Origin: JAIQFV01 sp041494885
GTDB lineage: Bacteria > Acidobacteriota > Terriglobia > JAIQFV01
Reading direction: 5' to 3'
NCBI GenBank assembly: GCA_041494885.1
Contig: JBGQBO010000022.1
Location: 1-64,000 of the forward strand
DNA: 64,000 nucleotides
Shown here one piece after another: positions 32,288 through 41,380 of this stretch; the stretch's first letter is position 1, and every line of letters starts with the position of its first letter. The position numbers and the translations under genes were made by a program. The notes beneath the pieces are model-generated. The model saw nothing but the letters and a program-made list of their open reading frames with translations, made no database searches and was not told where the DNA came from.

Positions 32288-34381
32288 TCACAAATCCCTG
32301 ATCCCCTTCTCCTCACGCGCGGCGCGGTGTGAATCCCAGTACATGTAAGCGCATAGGGCGGCAAAAAGGACCAGGCTGATGATCTGCCCGTAATTGGCGA
32401 ACCAGGGAGCAGGGGTTGAGGGACCCCACTCATAGCTTTGGGTGGCGGGATTAAAGGTCCTTAAATAAGGGACACCGGCGCTAATGAACCTTTCGAGATG
32501 AAAATTGCGGACTACGACCCCGACGACTCCGAGCAGGGCACCTCCGGCAATAAAGCCCGAGGCGATGAGAGTTCCCCTCTCCCAGCGCCGTCTGCTCACT
32601 TCCTTGTTTTGTGAGGACTGGATAACCCAATGGGAAATGAACCCACCTACCAGGGCGGGGGCGTTCAACTCCAGCGGCAGATACATCCCCAAGGCAAAAA
32701 TCATCGAAGGAATCGAGAGCATCTCACAGATGAGAACGATGACGGCCCCGATTCCGTACAACAACCATGTGATGGGTTCATTCGCCATCATGGATGAGGC
32801 GATCGCTTTCATGATGTTGGCCTGGGGGGCGTCGATCAGAGGTTTCCCGGCCACCACGTCGTCGGGGCTGAACGCAAAAACGCCGCTCATGAAATGGATC
32901 GTATACACCACGGCAATGGAAGAGACCGCGACGCCGACGAATTTCCAGATTTCCTGGTTGCGCGGGGTGGTCCCCAGCCAGTAGCCGATTTTCAGGTCCG
33001 TGACAAACCCGCCGGCCACCGCCAGCGCCGTACATACCATGCACCCGATCATGATCACCAGGGTCATTCCGAAATTTCCCGAGATCCCGAGCCGCAGGAA
33101 AATAAAGCTGGAAATGATGATGGTCAACATGGTCATTCCGGAAATGGGATTCCGGGCCACAATGGCAATGGCATTAGCGGCCACGGTGGTAAACATAAAA
33201 GACATCAGCAGGACGATCGCTGTTCCTGCGATGACCGCTCCCCACCATCCCATTAAGGACTTCAAATAGGCCCCCGTCAGCACCCCGACGCCGATGATGG
33301 TGATGAACACCAGGGCCATGGAAAGGTCCCAATCGGTTCGTTTGCGTTGAGGTCCGCTTCCCTGCCCCTTGGCGGAGATCGCCTTAAAACCCAGGGCGAA
33401 GGAGCCGACAATGATCTTCAAGGACTTGATGATCGCCACGATCCCGGCAAAGGCAATACATCCCACCGCAATTCGCCGTTGCACATATTGGCGGAAAATA
33501 TCTTCCGCGCTCATGCTGCTGATCAGGGTTTTCGCAGGGGCGAGCGCAACAGGAAGATGCTGTCCCACGAAGTAGATGGTGGGGACCATGATGAGGACAG
33601 AAAGGAAACTCCCTGCGATCAGGATCAGTGAATTTCGCAAACCAATGACATAGCCCAGTCCGAGGATCGAGGGAATGGCATCCAGCTTGATCACCATGCG
33701 GGCCTTGTCGGCCAGCAGCTGTCCGGCGCGCGTAAATAAGAAATCCACGTGTTCCTGCCAAACATTACACGTCGTGGCAACAAACTCATAGATGCCTCCC
33801 AGCCCCATCGAGTACAGCAGGATCTTCGCCTGCTCTCCCCCGCTCTCTCCGGTCACCAGGATCTCAGTGGTCGCTGTCGCCTCGGGATACGGCAGCTTCC
33901 CATGCATCTCGACACAGAAGTACCTCCTCAAGGGGATCAGGAAAAGAATGCCGAGGCAGGAGCCGAGAAAGCAGGCGAGGATCATCGACCACAGGGAGGG
34001 CTGGAGTTTCAGAATAAAGAGGGCCGGGAGCGTAAAGATGGCCCCCGACACCACGACCGCCGAGGTGCTCCCGATGGATTGGATGATGACGTTTTCCGAA
34101 ATCGTCGACTTGCGCGGGAACATGTGTTTCATCCCGACGGCGAGAACGGCAATGGGAATGGCTGCCTCGAAAACCTGGCCTACCTTCATTCCCAGGTAAG
34201 CAGCCGACAAGGTGAAAATCACTGCCATGATCAACCCGATGCTGAGAGAACGCAGGGTGACTTCAAACGTCTGGGTTTCAGCGGAAATGTACGGGTTATA
34301 TGCCTCACCTGGGCCCAACGGGGTATAAGCGTTGTCAGGAAGCCTTCGAACGGACTCCTTTTCTCGCTTGGGGACTGGCAT
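32288..34381 (-). CDS. OPT family oligopeptide transporter
   Basis: Large membrane transporter of about 697 residues with some 16 hydrophobic spans. The N-terminus before the first span has YTPLGPGEAYNPYISAETQTFEVTLRS, read as two pieces, and then SAAYLGMKVGQVFEAAIPIAVL, typical of prokaryotic OPT proteins. Residues of the KLPYPEATATTEIL motif near 170 are also diagnostic. Members move oligopeptides or metal chelates, mostly by proton coupling; the substrate here is unknown. The start ATG at 34381 follows a perfect GGAGGT and is preferred over the codon at 34429, which lies inside truA. It is preceded by truA at 32 bp and followed by the zinc-ribbon gene. Confidence 0.92.
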   Translation of the reverse strand: MPVPKREKESVRRLPDNAYTPLGPGEAYNPYISAETQTFEVTLRSLSIGLIMAVIFTLSAAYLGMKVGQVFEAAIPIAVLAVGMKHMFPRKSTISENVIIQSIGSTSAVVVSGAIFTLPALFILKLQPSLWSMILACFLGSCLGILFLIPLRRYFCVEMHGKLPYPEATATTEILVTGESGGEQAKILLYSMGLGGIYEFVATTCNVWQEHVDFLFTRAGQLLADKARMVIKLDAIPSILGLGYVIGLRNSLILIAGSFLSVLIMVPTIYFVGQHLPVALAPAKTLISSMSAEDIFRQYVQRRIAVGCIAFAGIVAIIKSLKIIVGSFALGFKAISAKGQGSGPQRKRTDWDLSMALVFITIIGVGVLTGAYLKSLMGWWGAVIAGTAIVLLMSFMFTTVAANAIAIVARNPISGMTMLTIIISSFIFLRLGISGNFGMTLVIMIGCMVCTALAVAGGFVTDLKIGYWLGTTPRNQEIWKFVGVAVSSIAVVYTIHFMSGVFAFSPDDVVAGKPLIDAPQANIMKAIASSMMANEPITWLLYGIGAVIVLICEMLSIPSMIFALGMYLPLELNAPALVGGFISHWVIQSSQNKEVSRRRWERGTLIASGFIAGGALLGVVGVVVRNFHLERFISAGVPYLRTFNPATQSYEWGPSTPAPWFANYGQIISLVLFAALCAYMYWDSHRAAREEKGIRDL

Positions 34382-34413
34382 GCGACCTCCTATAAAGAAA
34401 AATAAGAGTGATC

Positions 34414-35313
34414 CTAGTATTTGACCCAATCAAGGCACAGTCCCTGCGGGGGCGCTGTCCAAGGAGCCGCTGTGCGCTGCCGGGCTTCCAGTATGGAAGG
34501 GATTGCGTCCGGAGTAAGTCGACCCCGGCCCACTTCGGTCAGCGCTCCGACCATGGCCCGAACCATCCGGTGTAGAAACCCACTTGCCTCAACCCGGTAG
34601 ATAACGAGCTGAGTCTCTTCTTCCTTGTGCAGCTCAGAGAGGTAGACCGTCCGGATTTTCGATGGAGAATCCTCCTGCGCGTCGCAGAAGGATGTGAAGT
34701 CGTGTTCACCCAGAAAACAGCGAGCGGCCGAAGACATGTTTTCCAGATTGAGCCCGTAAGGAACATGGAACACATGGCGACGTCGGAAGGGAGAGTTGAC
34801 GGGCCGCAGAAGGATCGAATAAGAATACTGCTTTGATTTGGCCGAATAGCGTGCGTGAAAGGTTGAATCTACTTCCCGACAATCATAAACCCGGATGTCC
34901 TCCGGTAAGAGCTCGTTCAGGGCGTGCTGAAGCTGGCGCGCCGGGATAATGGAAGAGGTCCTAAAGTGTGCCACTTGTCCGCGGGCGTGTACCCCGGCGT
35001 CTGTGCGACCCGATCCGTAGACGTGAATTTCTTCCTGGCACAGTTTTTTCAAGGTTTCCTGGATCGATCCCTGGACCGTTTTCAGCTGAGGCTGGACCTG
35101 CCATCCATGAAAGTCGGTGCCATCATAGGCCAGGACCAATTTGATGTTTCTCGGCTCCTGGGCGAGAGGGATCCCGGGGTAAGGGAGGGCACTGGTTTGA
35201 TGGGATTCGGTCTGCGATTGCAAGGGGCCCTCGATCAGATTTGTTTCGCCGGATGGGATTGGTATCGCTAGAGTCTGCTGCCCGGTTTGAGGATCGGGAT
35301 TTTCTTCTGACAC
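34414..35313 (-). CDS. truA: tRNA pseudouridine(38-40) synthase TruA
   Basis: Makes pseudouridine at positions 38-40 of the anticodon stem. Motifs: IKLVLAYDGTDFHGWQVQP, the catalytic GSGRTDAGVHARGQVAHF with Asp105, FHARYSAKSKQYSY and the C-terminal ASGFLHRMVRAMVGALTEVG. The frame from GTG at 35313 gives 299 residues and an N-terminal extension of about 55 residues without family signal that overlaps the pyrE 3' end by 46 bp. The true start may be close to the IKLVLAYDG segment (around 35140-35150), for example a TTG there with GGAG upstream. The extension may thus be untranslated. It lies between pyrE and OPT. Confidence 0.9.
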   Translation of the reverse strand: MSEENPDPQTGQQTLAIPIPSGETNLIEGPLQSQTESHQTSALPYPGIPLAQEPRNIKLVLAYDGTDFHGWQVQPQLKTVQGSIQETLKKLCQEEIHVYGSGRTDAGVHARGQVAHFRTSSIIPARQLQHALNELLPEDIRVYDCREVDSTFHARYSAKSKQYSYSILLRPVNSPFRRRHVFHVPYGLNLENMSSAARCFLGEHDFTSFCDAQEDSPSKIRTVYLSELHKEEETQLVIYRVEASGFLHRMVRAMVGALTEVGRGRLTPDAIPSILEARQRTAAPWTAPPQGLCLDWVKY

Positions 35314-35846
35314 AGTGGACAGTTCGCCGATGCATAACTCTGTACGGCAAGCGTGACCAGCGTATGGGTCGGCACCGTGAAGTCCTTCAAGGCGGTTCCC
35401 CCGCTACGATCTACCAGGGCCCCGACGCCGACTACTTTCCCACCGGCCTGCTCCACGGCCGATGCGGTCTCCCGAGTGGAAAGTCCTGTCGTTATTACAT
35501 CTTCCACGATGAGGGTCCGGTCGCCCGCTTGTAACGAGAAGCCCCTTCGCAGCGTCATTGTGCCCTTGACGCGCTCGGCAAAAATGGCGCGGGTGTGGAG
35601 TGCGCGAGCCACCTCATGAGCGACAAGAATGCCCCCAATGGCCGGGGCCGCAATCGCAGCGATAGGTTCGAGTCCTGTAAAACACTTTCCCAGGGCTGCC
35701 CCGAGTTGTGAGGCCAGCTTGGGATCCTGCAGGACTAAAGCGCACTGGAAATACCGATCGCTGTGGAGGCCTGAAGAAAGCTCGAAATGGCCCTCCAGGA
35801 GGGCCCGGGACTGGCGGAACAGCGCGATGATCTCTGCTTCGGTCAT
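35268..35846 (-). CDS. pyrE: Orotate phosphoribosyltransferase
   Basis: Joins orotate and PRPP to make orotidine monophosphate in pyrimidine synthesis. About 192 residues. Visible: HFELSSGLHSDRYFQCA at the N-terminus, a GGILVAHEVARAL segment, and the PRPP-binding motif TLIVEDVITTGLSTRE around residue 115-130. The C-terminal CPLCQKK pair is unusual for the E. coli-like form but occurs in the longer OPRTase group. ATG at 35846 is preferred over GTG at 35861. It is the first gene of the minus-strand run and sits almost directly after its predicted promoter, so the transcript has a very short leader. No other pyrimidine gene is near. Confidence 0.92.
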   Translation of the reverse strand: MTEAEIIALFRQSRALLEGHFELSSGLHSDRYFQCALVLQDPKLASQLGAALGKCFTGLEPIAAIAAPAIGGILVAHEVARALHTRAIFAERVKGTMTLRRGFSLQAGDRTLIVEDVITTGLSTRETASAVEQAGGKVVGVGALVDRSGGTALKDFTVPTHTLVTLAVQSYASANCPLCQKKIPILKPGSRL

Positions 35847-35866
35847 GACGGAAGACAGCACGGCGA

Positions 35867-35895
35867 AGCTTAAAGAGAAGGGCTGTAATTGTCAA
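35867..35895 (-). promoter_or_regulatory. Predicted promoter of pyrE and the following minus-strand genes
   Basis: On the minus strand TTGACA (plus 35895-35890) and TAAGCT (35872-35867) are 17 bp apart. The -35 is perfect; the -10 matches three of six positions. The start would lie near 35860, only some 15 nt before the pyrE ATG. Confidence 0.4.
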
Positions 35896-35926
35896 GAAGG
35901 ATGAAACTTATCCCCTTCATGTGTCG

Positions 35927-35932
35927 TATAAT
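35927..35932 (+). promoter_or_regulatory. Possible -10 box for the TolC gene
   Basis: A perfect TATAAT lies 72 bp before the TolC ATG, divergent from the pyrE promoter. No good -35 sequence is found 16-18 bp upstream, so an activator or a weaker promoter is likely. Confidence 0.35.
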
Positions 35933-36003
35933 GCCTCAGGACGGCTTTCGAATCCACGTCGAATGCGTTTAATTCAGCAATCCATCCCAACTGGAGATTT
36001 GTA

Positions 36004-37800
36004 ATGGAAAAGCGAAAAGGTAGAATTGGCCCAGGTAAGAAGCTTCTGGTGCTGCTCGTCGTTGTTTTGATAATCGCCCTGGAAGCCGGAATGACGACAG
36101 CCCAAACCCCCTTCCCGATGCCGGGTTATTTCAGGAACAACATGTTTAACCGGGACTTCGTCTCCCCGGGGAAGGAGCGTATCTCGGATCTGATAGAACG
36201 CCTGACCAAGGAGGGCAAGGTAACGCTTTCTGAGGCTGACGTGATTGCGGTAGCGCTTCAGAACAACCTGGAGATCCAGGTTCAGCGCGAGACGGTCCCC
36301 CCAGCGGACTATGATGTCCTCAAAACCTACGGCCCCTTTGATCCAATTTTCACCGCCTCGGCAAACAGCGACCGACGCCTCTCCCCCTCCGCGAACTTCC
36401 TTCAGAGTGGCGTGTTTGGTCAGGTTGTCCCGATCAGCAGTCTGAATCAAACTTTCAATTTTTCATACCTTCAGGCGTTTCAGACCGGAACGAATGCAAG
36501 GATCGATTACACCGACTCCAAAGCCTTTATCAGCAGCCGGCTGGCGAGTCTGAATCCCTCGATTACCTCCGCCTTGCGACTGAGTTTCACACAAGCACTC
36601 TTGAAGAATCGGGGCATTGAAGTCAACTCCGTCCCCATTAAGATCGCCAAGAACAACCGGGATATCACCAAGGAACAGTTTTCGTTGACGGTGATTAGCA
36701 TTATGAACCAGGCGTTGAATCTCTATTGGGAGGTAGTGTTTGACCGCGAAGATGTCCGCGTAAAGTCGGCCTCGCTCGATCTCGCCGTCAAGACCAACGA
36801 AGACAACAAGCGGCAGGTGGAGATCGGGACATTGGCGCCGATTGACGTGGTGCAATCCGAGACCCAGGTGGCCCTCCGCCGGCAGGATTTGATTGTTGCC
36901 CAGTATACTTTGCAACAGACCGAGGACACGTTGAAGCGTTTTCTTTCCCCCAACCGCGATCCGGGTGCCGTCATTGCCAAACTTGAACCCGTTGACCGGC
37001 CAAGGCCCGCTGCTGCCGAGGAGATTCCCACCGTACCTGGTGCCATCGACGAGGCCATCAGGAACCGTCCTGAATTGAACCAAGCCCGGCTTGATCTCTC
37101 TAGCCGGGATTTGAGGCTTCAGTTCACTAAGAATCAGTTGTTGCCCCAAGTCGATTTGAGCGGCGCCTATCAGTGGATAGGACTGGCCGGGAATTCGCCA
37201 ATTCTCGACAGCCTGGGAAATCCTGTTCTGGGGCCGGATGGCAAAGCGATCATCGTTCCCGCCGGCTTCCCCGAAGCGACCCGTCAATTGTTCAGTTTTC
37301 AATTTCCGGAGTATTCCTTTGGAGTGAGTTTGACCTTCCCCATCAGAAACAAATCGGCCCAGGCTGATTTCGGACGGGCCTCATACGAAAGGCGCCAGTC
37401 TGAGGCGAACCTGCGGTTGTCGGAGCAACAGGTCGCCCTGCAGGTCCGAAATGCAGTGACCGCCCTTCAAATGAATAAGGCACGCATCGAAGCGGCGACG
37501 CGGACTCGGGAGCTCCAGGAAAAGACCCTCGATGCCGAAAACAAGAAGTACCAACTGGGTGCTTCAACGATTCGTTTTGTCCTCCAGGAACAAACCAATC
37601 TGGCAATCGACCAGGACGCAGAGATCCGCGCAATGGTGGACTATGCAAAATCGAAGATCGCCCTGGCCCAGGCCGAAGGCCTTCTTTTTCGCACTTACGG
37701 CGTCCAGGTCCAGGACGTTATCGAGGGAAATGAGCAGGCCCCCAAGAAACCCACCGCCGACTTGAAGGCTGTCGTTCCCACGGCGGGCAGTAATCATTAA
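36004..37800 (+). CDS. TolC-family outer-membrane efflux protein
   Basis: A 598-residue outer-membrane channel component of the TolC/OEP type. A hydrophobic export signal spans about residues 14-34 (KKLLVLLVVVLIIALEAGMTTA, in part). Two OEP repeats follow: the first about residues 75-320 with LSEADVIAVALQNNLEIQVQRE and NQALNLYWEVVFDREDVRV, the second about 345-570 with IDEAIRNRPELNQARLDLSSRD and EYSFGVSLTFPIRNKSAQADF. These coiled-coil and beta-barrel halves form the trimeric channel. GGAG lies 7 nt before ATG. It is somewhat longer than E. coli TolC. Inner-membrane pump and adaptor genes are not adjacent, so the partner is unknown. Confidence 0.92.
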   Translation: MEKRKGRIGPGKKLLVLLVVVLIIALEAGMTTAQTPFPMPGYFRNNMFNRDFVSPGKERISDLIERLTKEGKVTLSEADVIAVALQNNLEIQVQRETVPPADYDVLKTYGPFDPIFTASANSDRRLSPSANFLQSGVFGQVVPISSLNQTFNFSYLQAFQTGTNARIDYTDSKAFISSRLASLNPSITSALRLSFTQALLKNRGIEVNSVPIKIAKNNRDITKEQFSLTVISIMNQALNLYWEVVFDREDVRVKSASLDLAVKTNEDNKRQVEIGTLAPIDVVQSETQVALRRQDLIVAQYTLQQTEDTLKRFLSPNRDPGAVIAKLEPVDRPRPAAAEEIPTVPGAIDEAIRNRPELNQARLDLSSRDLRLQFTKNQLLPQVDLSGAYQWIGLAGNSPILDSLGNPVLGPDGKAIIVPAGFPEATRQLFSFQFPEYSFGVSLTFPIRNKSAQADFGRASYERRQSEANLRLSEQQVALQVRNAVTALQMNKARIEAATRTRELQEKTLDAENKKYQLGASTIRFVLQEQTNLAIDQDAEIRAMVDYAKSKIALAQAEGLLFRTYGVQVQDVIEGNEQAPKKPTADLKAVVPTAGSNH

Positions 37801-37815
37801 GAAAGCGCTTCCTGC

Positions 37816-37868
37816 CGGGTCTTTATGAAGACCCGATCACTAGGGCCGCCCCCGAGGGGCGGCCTTTT
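37816..37868 (+). terminator. Double-hairpin terminator after TolC
   Basis: Two hairpins: CGGGTCTT/AAGACCCG (37816-37823 and 37828-37835) and GGCCGCCCC/GGGGCGGCC (37844-37852 and 37856-37864), the second followed by TTTTC. The second is a strong rho-independent form. Confidence 0.85.
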
Positions 37869-37930
37869 CATTTGTGCTTTCCTCTTTAACTTTCCGCAAA
37901 AAGAATCTATCCTTAAGATGCCCTGCCGTT

Positions 37931-38710
37931 ATGCGAATCTCTGCCACCATAATTACGCTCAATGAAGAAAAGAATCTGAGGCGGGCCTGCGAATCCCTGC
38001 GCGAAGTAGCCGACGAGATCATCGTGGTCGATTCCCAAAGTCAGGATGGCACGCGCCAGGTGGCCCTCGAATTTACTCCCCACGTATTCACCCAGCCTTT
38101 CGAAAACTATTCTTCCCAAAAGAACCTGGCCGCATCGAAGGCGGCATACCCTTGGATTCTCAGCATTGATGCAGATGAATGTTTGAGTCAAGAGTTGAAA
38201 TCCTCTATTCTCGGGTTAAAATCCGATTCTGTCGGGCGCGAGGCCGCAGCCTATCGATTTGCACGGCGTGCCAATTATCTCGGAGGGTGGATCCGGCATT
38301 CGGGCTGGTATCCGGATTATAAAATCCGGTTATACAATCGCAACCGGGCGAAGTGGGTGGGCAACAATGTCCACGAGGCTTTGGTCGTCGACGGCCCCGT
38401 GGAATTCATCCAAGGCGACTTGCACCACTACACTGTCAACTCAATTTCCGATCATGTTTCCCGACTGAACCGCTATACGACCCTGGCTGCGAACCACTCG
38501 GCTTCGGAAGGAAAACGGTTCTCGCTGGCCGGTTGTGTCCTGACCCCGCCGCTCACTTTTCTCAAGAGCTTTATCTTGCAGAGGGGGTTTTTGGATGGTT
38601 GGCGTGGGCTCTGTATCGCAGCGTTTGCAAGCTGGTATGTTTTTCTCAAACAAGTCAAGCTCTGGGAGATCCGCATGAGTGACAAGGGGCGGCCGGGCTC
38701 AATTCCATGA
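37931..38710 (+). CDS. Glycosyltransferase family 2, WaaE/KdtX-like
   Basis: A 259-residue GT-A enzyme, probably adding a sugar to lipid A core or another envelope glycan. Motifs: RISATIITLNEEKNLRRACESL at the start, EIIVVDSQSQDGTRQVA, then the DxD-type metal site ILSIDADEC near residue 75-82. GGWIRHSGWYPDYKIRLYNRNRAKW and NVHEALVVDGPVEFIQGDLHHYT are the signature of the LPS beta-1,4-glucosyltransferase group (WaaE). The ATG at 37931 is used; the open frame begins at 37874 in the terminator region. It overlaps the next glycosyltransferase (ATGA), so the two are translated as a pair. Confidence 0.88.
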   Translation: MRISATIITLNEEKNLRRACESLREVADEIIVVDSQSQDGTRQVALEFTPHVFTQPFENYSSQKNLAASKAAYPWILSIDADECLSQELKSSILGLKSDSVGREAAAYRFARRANYLGGWIRHSGWYPDYKIRLYNRNRAKWVGNNVHEALVVDGPVEFIQGDLHHYTVNSISDHVSRLNRYTTLAANHSASEGKRFSLAGCVLTPPLTFLKSFILQRGFLDGWRGLCIAAFASWYVFLKQVKLWEIRMSDKGRPGSIP

Positions 38711-39786
38711 GAATTCTCCACTTGGACACCGGCCGATCGCTCCGGGGTGGCCAGCAGCAAGTCCTCTTCTTGATGCGGGGCCTGGAGGCACGGGGCCATT
38801 CGCAAATCCTCCTTTCGCCGCCAGGTTCACCCACGACAATCCAGGCGCGCAAGGCTGGATTCCCAGTGACGGAAATTCCATTGCACCATTTGGGTATTCT
38901 CACCGGGGTTCCCAGGATCCGCCAGGCAATGCGAAAATTTGAGCCCGACATCCTGCATCTCCATGACGCCCGAGCCCACGGTTTCGGCTACTTGGCCAAT
39001 CAAACCCTGAAGCGACCGGTCGTGGTCTCACGCCGGGTGGCGTTCCCCCTGGGGCTGAGCTTCTGGTCGAAACACAAGTATTTCGCGCCCCGGCAGCGCT
39101 TCATCGCCGTCTCTCTCTTCATCAAGAACCTCCTGCTGGAATCGGGAATACGAGAGGCGCTCGTCGATGTCGTCTACGATTGCGTCGATCTCGAGGTGGA
39201 GCCCGACAACAATCCGGCTGAGAGAATCGGCCGAACTCCAGACCCGTTTGTCGTCGCGACGGTGGGGGCCCTGGAACCCGAAAAAGGGCATGCGCTGTTG
39301 ATTGAGGCCCTGGCGCGGCTTCGATCGTCGACTCCCCCCTGTCGTTGTATAATTGCGGGAGAGGGGAGTCAGCGATCCGGGCTGCTGGCTTTGATCGCGG
39401 CACATCATCTCGAGGATACGGTCCAAGTTATTCCTCCACCCGAGTCGTTGACTGATTTCCTCAGGGGGATCGATTTGTTTGTACTCCCTTCGCGCGTGGA
39501 AGGCCTGGGGTCCATCCTCCTCCTTGCGATGCTTTGCGGCATCCCTGTGCTTGCCAGCAACGCCGGTGGAATCCCTGAGCTGGTCGTAGATAAAGCAACC
39601 GGGTTCCTGTTTCCAAAAGACGATGTGGGTGCGCTCTCGCAAGCGCTCCAACGGCTCGGCGAGGATGCGGCTCAACGAAACTCCGTAGTCGCCGAGGCCA
39701 AAACCAGAGTAAAAAAACAGCATTCCATCGAGGCGATGACGGAAGCAACGCTTTGTTCTTATCAGAAAGCTATATCAACATCCTGA
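38707..39786 (+). CDS. Glycosyltransferase family 4 (GT-B)
   Basis: A 359-residue GT-B fold enzyme. The N-terminal domain has RILHLDTGRSLRGGQQQVLFLMRGL; the C-terminal domain has VVATVGALEPEKGHALLIEAL, VLPSRVEGLGSILLLAMLCGIPVLASNAGGIPELV (adjoining pieces), the E-x7-E nucleotide-sugar site of family 4. Donor and acceptor cannot be told. With the preceding WaaE-like enzyme it probably builds lipopolysaccharide core. It starts inside the stop codon of that gene. The prepilin peptidase gene follows after 13 bp. Confidence 0.88.
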   Translation: MRILHLDTGRSLRGGQQQVLFLMRGLEARGHSQILLSPPGSPTTIQARKAGFPVTEIPLHHLGILTGVPRIRQAMRKFEPDILHLHDARAHGFGYLANQTLKRPVVVSRRVAFPLGLSFWSKHKYFAPRQRFIAVSLFIKNLLLESGIREALVDVVYDCVDLEVEPDNNPAERIGRTPDPFVVATVGALEPEKGHALLIEALARLRSSTPPCRCIIAGEGSQRSGLLALIAAHHLEDTVQVIPPPESLTDFLRGIDLFVLPSRVEGLGSILLLAMLCGIPVLASNAGGIPELVVDKATGFLFPKDDVGALSQALQRLGEDAAQRNSVVAEAKTRVKKQHSIEAMTEATLCSYQKAISTS

Positions 39787-39799
39787 CGAGTGGGAACGC

Positions 39800-40672
39800 A
39801 TGTTACCCCTTTTCACGTTTATCCTGGGTACTGTCATTGGAAGTTTTCTGAATGTTTGCATCTTGCGCTGGCCGCAGGACCAATCGGTGGTCCGCCCCCG
39901 TTCGCACTGTCCGAATTGTGGCAATTTCATCAAGGCCTACGACAATATCCCGATCCTCAGCTATCTTATTTTACGAGGCCGATGTCGGGCCTGCCAAACC
40001 CCTATCTCCCCCCTGTATCCGATTGTGGAATTGCTGACCGGCCTGTTCTTCCTCGCCTGCGGCCTGAGATTCGGATACACCCCGGAGACAGTGAAGTATC
40101 TGGTCCTGGGAAGCGGCCTGATTGTCCTAATTTTTGCGGACATCAAGTTCCGGCTGCTTCCAAATCAGATCACTGTTTATGGCACTTTCGTGGGATTGAT
40201 CATCAGCTTGAAGGTATTGATTGATGACGACTCCTTACCGTCCCTGATCTCCTTGAATCAGCGCGCGGAGATGCTCCTGCAATGGATTGCCCGCTCCTGG
40301 GCGGGCTCATGGGCTGGCAACTACCTTGGCGGTACCTCTTTCTATTCACTTCTGGCCTCACTGGGCGGCGCCCTTTTTGGTGGAGGAATCCTCTTCCTGA
40401 TGGGTGAGCTCTACTATCTCATCCGGAAAGAAGAAGGGATAGGGATGGGTGATATTAAGATGATGGGGATGGTTGGCGCTTTTCTGGGCCTTAAGTTGAC
40501 TTTTGTCACCATCATGTTGGGCTCCTTGCTTGGCAGCATATTAGGGGTGATCGGCATGTTGTTTTTTGGGAAGGATCTGAAATATCAATTACCCTTTGGA
40601 ACCTTCTTGGGGATCGCCGCAATGATCTTGGCATTGTTGGGAAAGCCGATCCTTCAGTTCATGTTCCCTTAA
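39800..40672 (+). CDS. Prepilin peptidase / N-methyltransferase
   Basis: Cleaves the leader of type IV prepilins or pseudopilins and methylates the new N-terminus. In 290 residues it has the cytoplasmic zinc-binding cysteines (Cys37, Cys40, Cys62, Cys65 in CPNCG and CRACQ) and the two catalytic Asp: Asp114 in FADIKFRLLPN and Asp218 in GIGMGDIKMM. About eight membrane spans are visible. The stretch 140-180 is longer than in most family members. No pilin or secretion gene is near, as is common for pilD. GGGAAC before the ATG is a plausible ribosome binding site. Confidence 0.92.
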   Translation: MLPLFTFILGTVIGSFLNVCILRWPQDQSVVRPRSHCPNCGNFIKAYDNIPILSYLILRGRCRACQTPISPLYPIVELLTGLFFLACGLRFGYTPETVKYLVLGSGLIVLIFADIKFRLLPNQITVYGTFVGLIISLKVLIDDDSLPSLISLNQRAEMLLQWIARSWAGSWAGNYLGGTSFYSLLASLGGALFGGGILFLMGELYYLIRKEEGIGMGDIKMMGMVGAFLGLKLTFVTIMLGSLLGSILGVIGMLFFGKDLKYQLPFGTFLGIAAMILALLGKPILQFMFP

Positions 40673-41041
40673 CCTCGCGGATCCATTGGAAACATTCCCC
40701 TCCTTTTTCAAAGCGTAAAGGCGGTGTGCCAGTTCGGGGCAATCCTCTTGCTTTTTTTTCTCTTTTATCTAAAACTTAGAATCCTTCGCGGAGAATAGGA
40801 TATTGCTCTTACTCAGGGGGATCTGTTCATTTTCATGAGAAGATTGAGCCGCGGAGCAAAGGTGTCTCACCCCGCGGGGTTGGTTGCCGGGATCCATCAG
40901 ACAAAGAGACTGTACCCTGCCACATGGGATAAGGCGAGTTCGTGAAGCGAGTCATTAGAATATTGGGTGCCCGGACGAGCACTTGCCCAAGGCTCACGTG
41001 AATGAAAACCCCGTTTCAAGAGCCAACGACGAGGTAGGACA
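40673..41041. other. Non-coding region before the lipoprotein gene
   Basis: About 370 bases without a gene. It contains a T-rich tract near 40750-40775, a 12-bp perfect palindrome ACCCCGCGGGGT (40869-40880) and an A+T-rich stretch near 40950. No box pair with good spacing was found. Nothing else recognised. Confidence 0.5.
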
Positions 41042-41380
41042 ATGAGAAAATCGGCGATCTTGATGGCCCTGGCGCTCGTCTCCATACTTCTTCTTGGGGC
41101 GTGCTCGAATCGACTCAAGGAAGGTGGCCCTTTCGATCCAGTTCAAATCTCTCCATTCGGAGAGGGGGCGACCTTTACGGTTATTGAGGAGCCTATTTTG
41201 ATTCAAGGGATCAACATGGCCAGGGTAGTGGTCCGACGAGAAACCGACCATTCAGTGTATGCGGCTTTCGTCATCCCTCCGCGAGAGATCCCAAAAGGCA
41301 GCCACGTTACAATCAGCTATGTGGAATGCCACAGGGACAACATGGGAGCGATCAGTGACTTTCTGATGGTTAACCCGTAG
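41042..41380 (+). CDS. Small lipoprotein, function unknown
   Basis: A 112-residue exported lipoprotein: basic start MRKS, hydrophobic core and the lipobox LLGAC with Cys21. The mature part is short and beta-rich (EGATFTVIEEPILIQG, ARVVVRRETDHSVYAAFVIP, HVTISYVECHRDNMG). No family is recognised. GAGGTAGGACA lies just before the ATG, a good ribosome binding site. It stands alone, with non-coding stretches on both sides. Confidence 0.72.
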   Translation: MRKSAILMALALVSILLLGACSNRLKEGGPFDPVQISPFGEGATFTVIEEPILIQGINMARVVVRRETDHSVYAAFVIPPREIPKGSHVTISYVECHRDNMGAISDFLMVNP

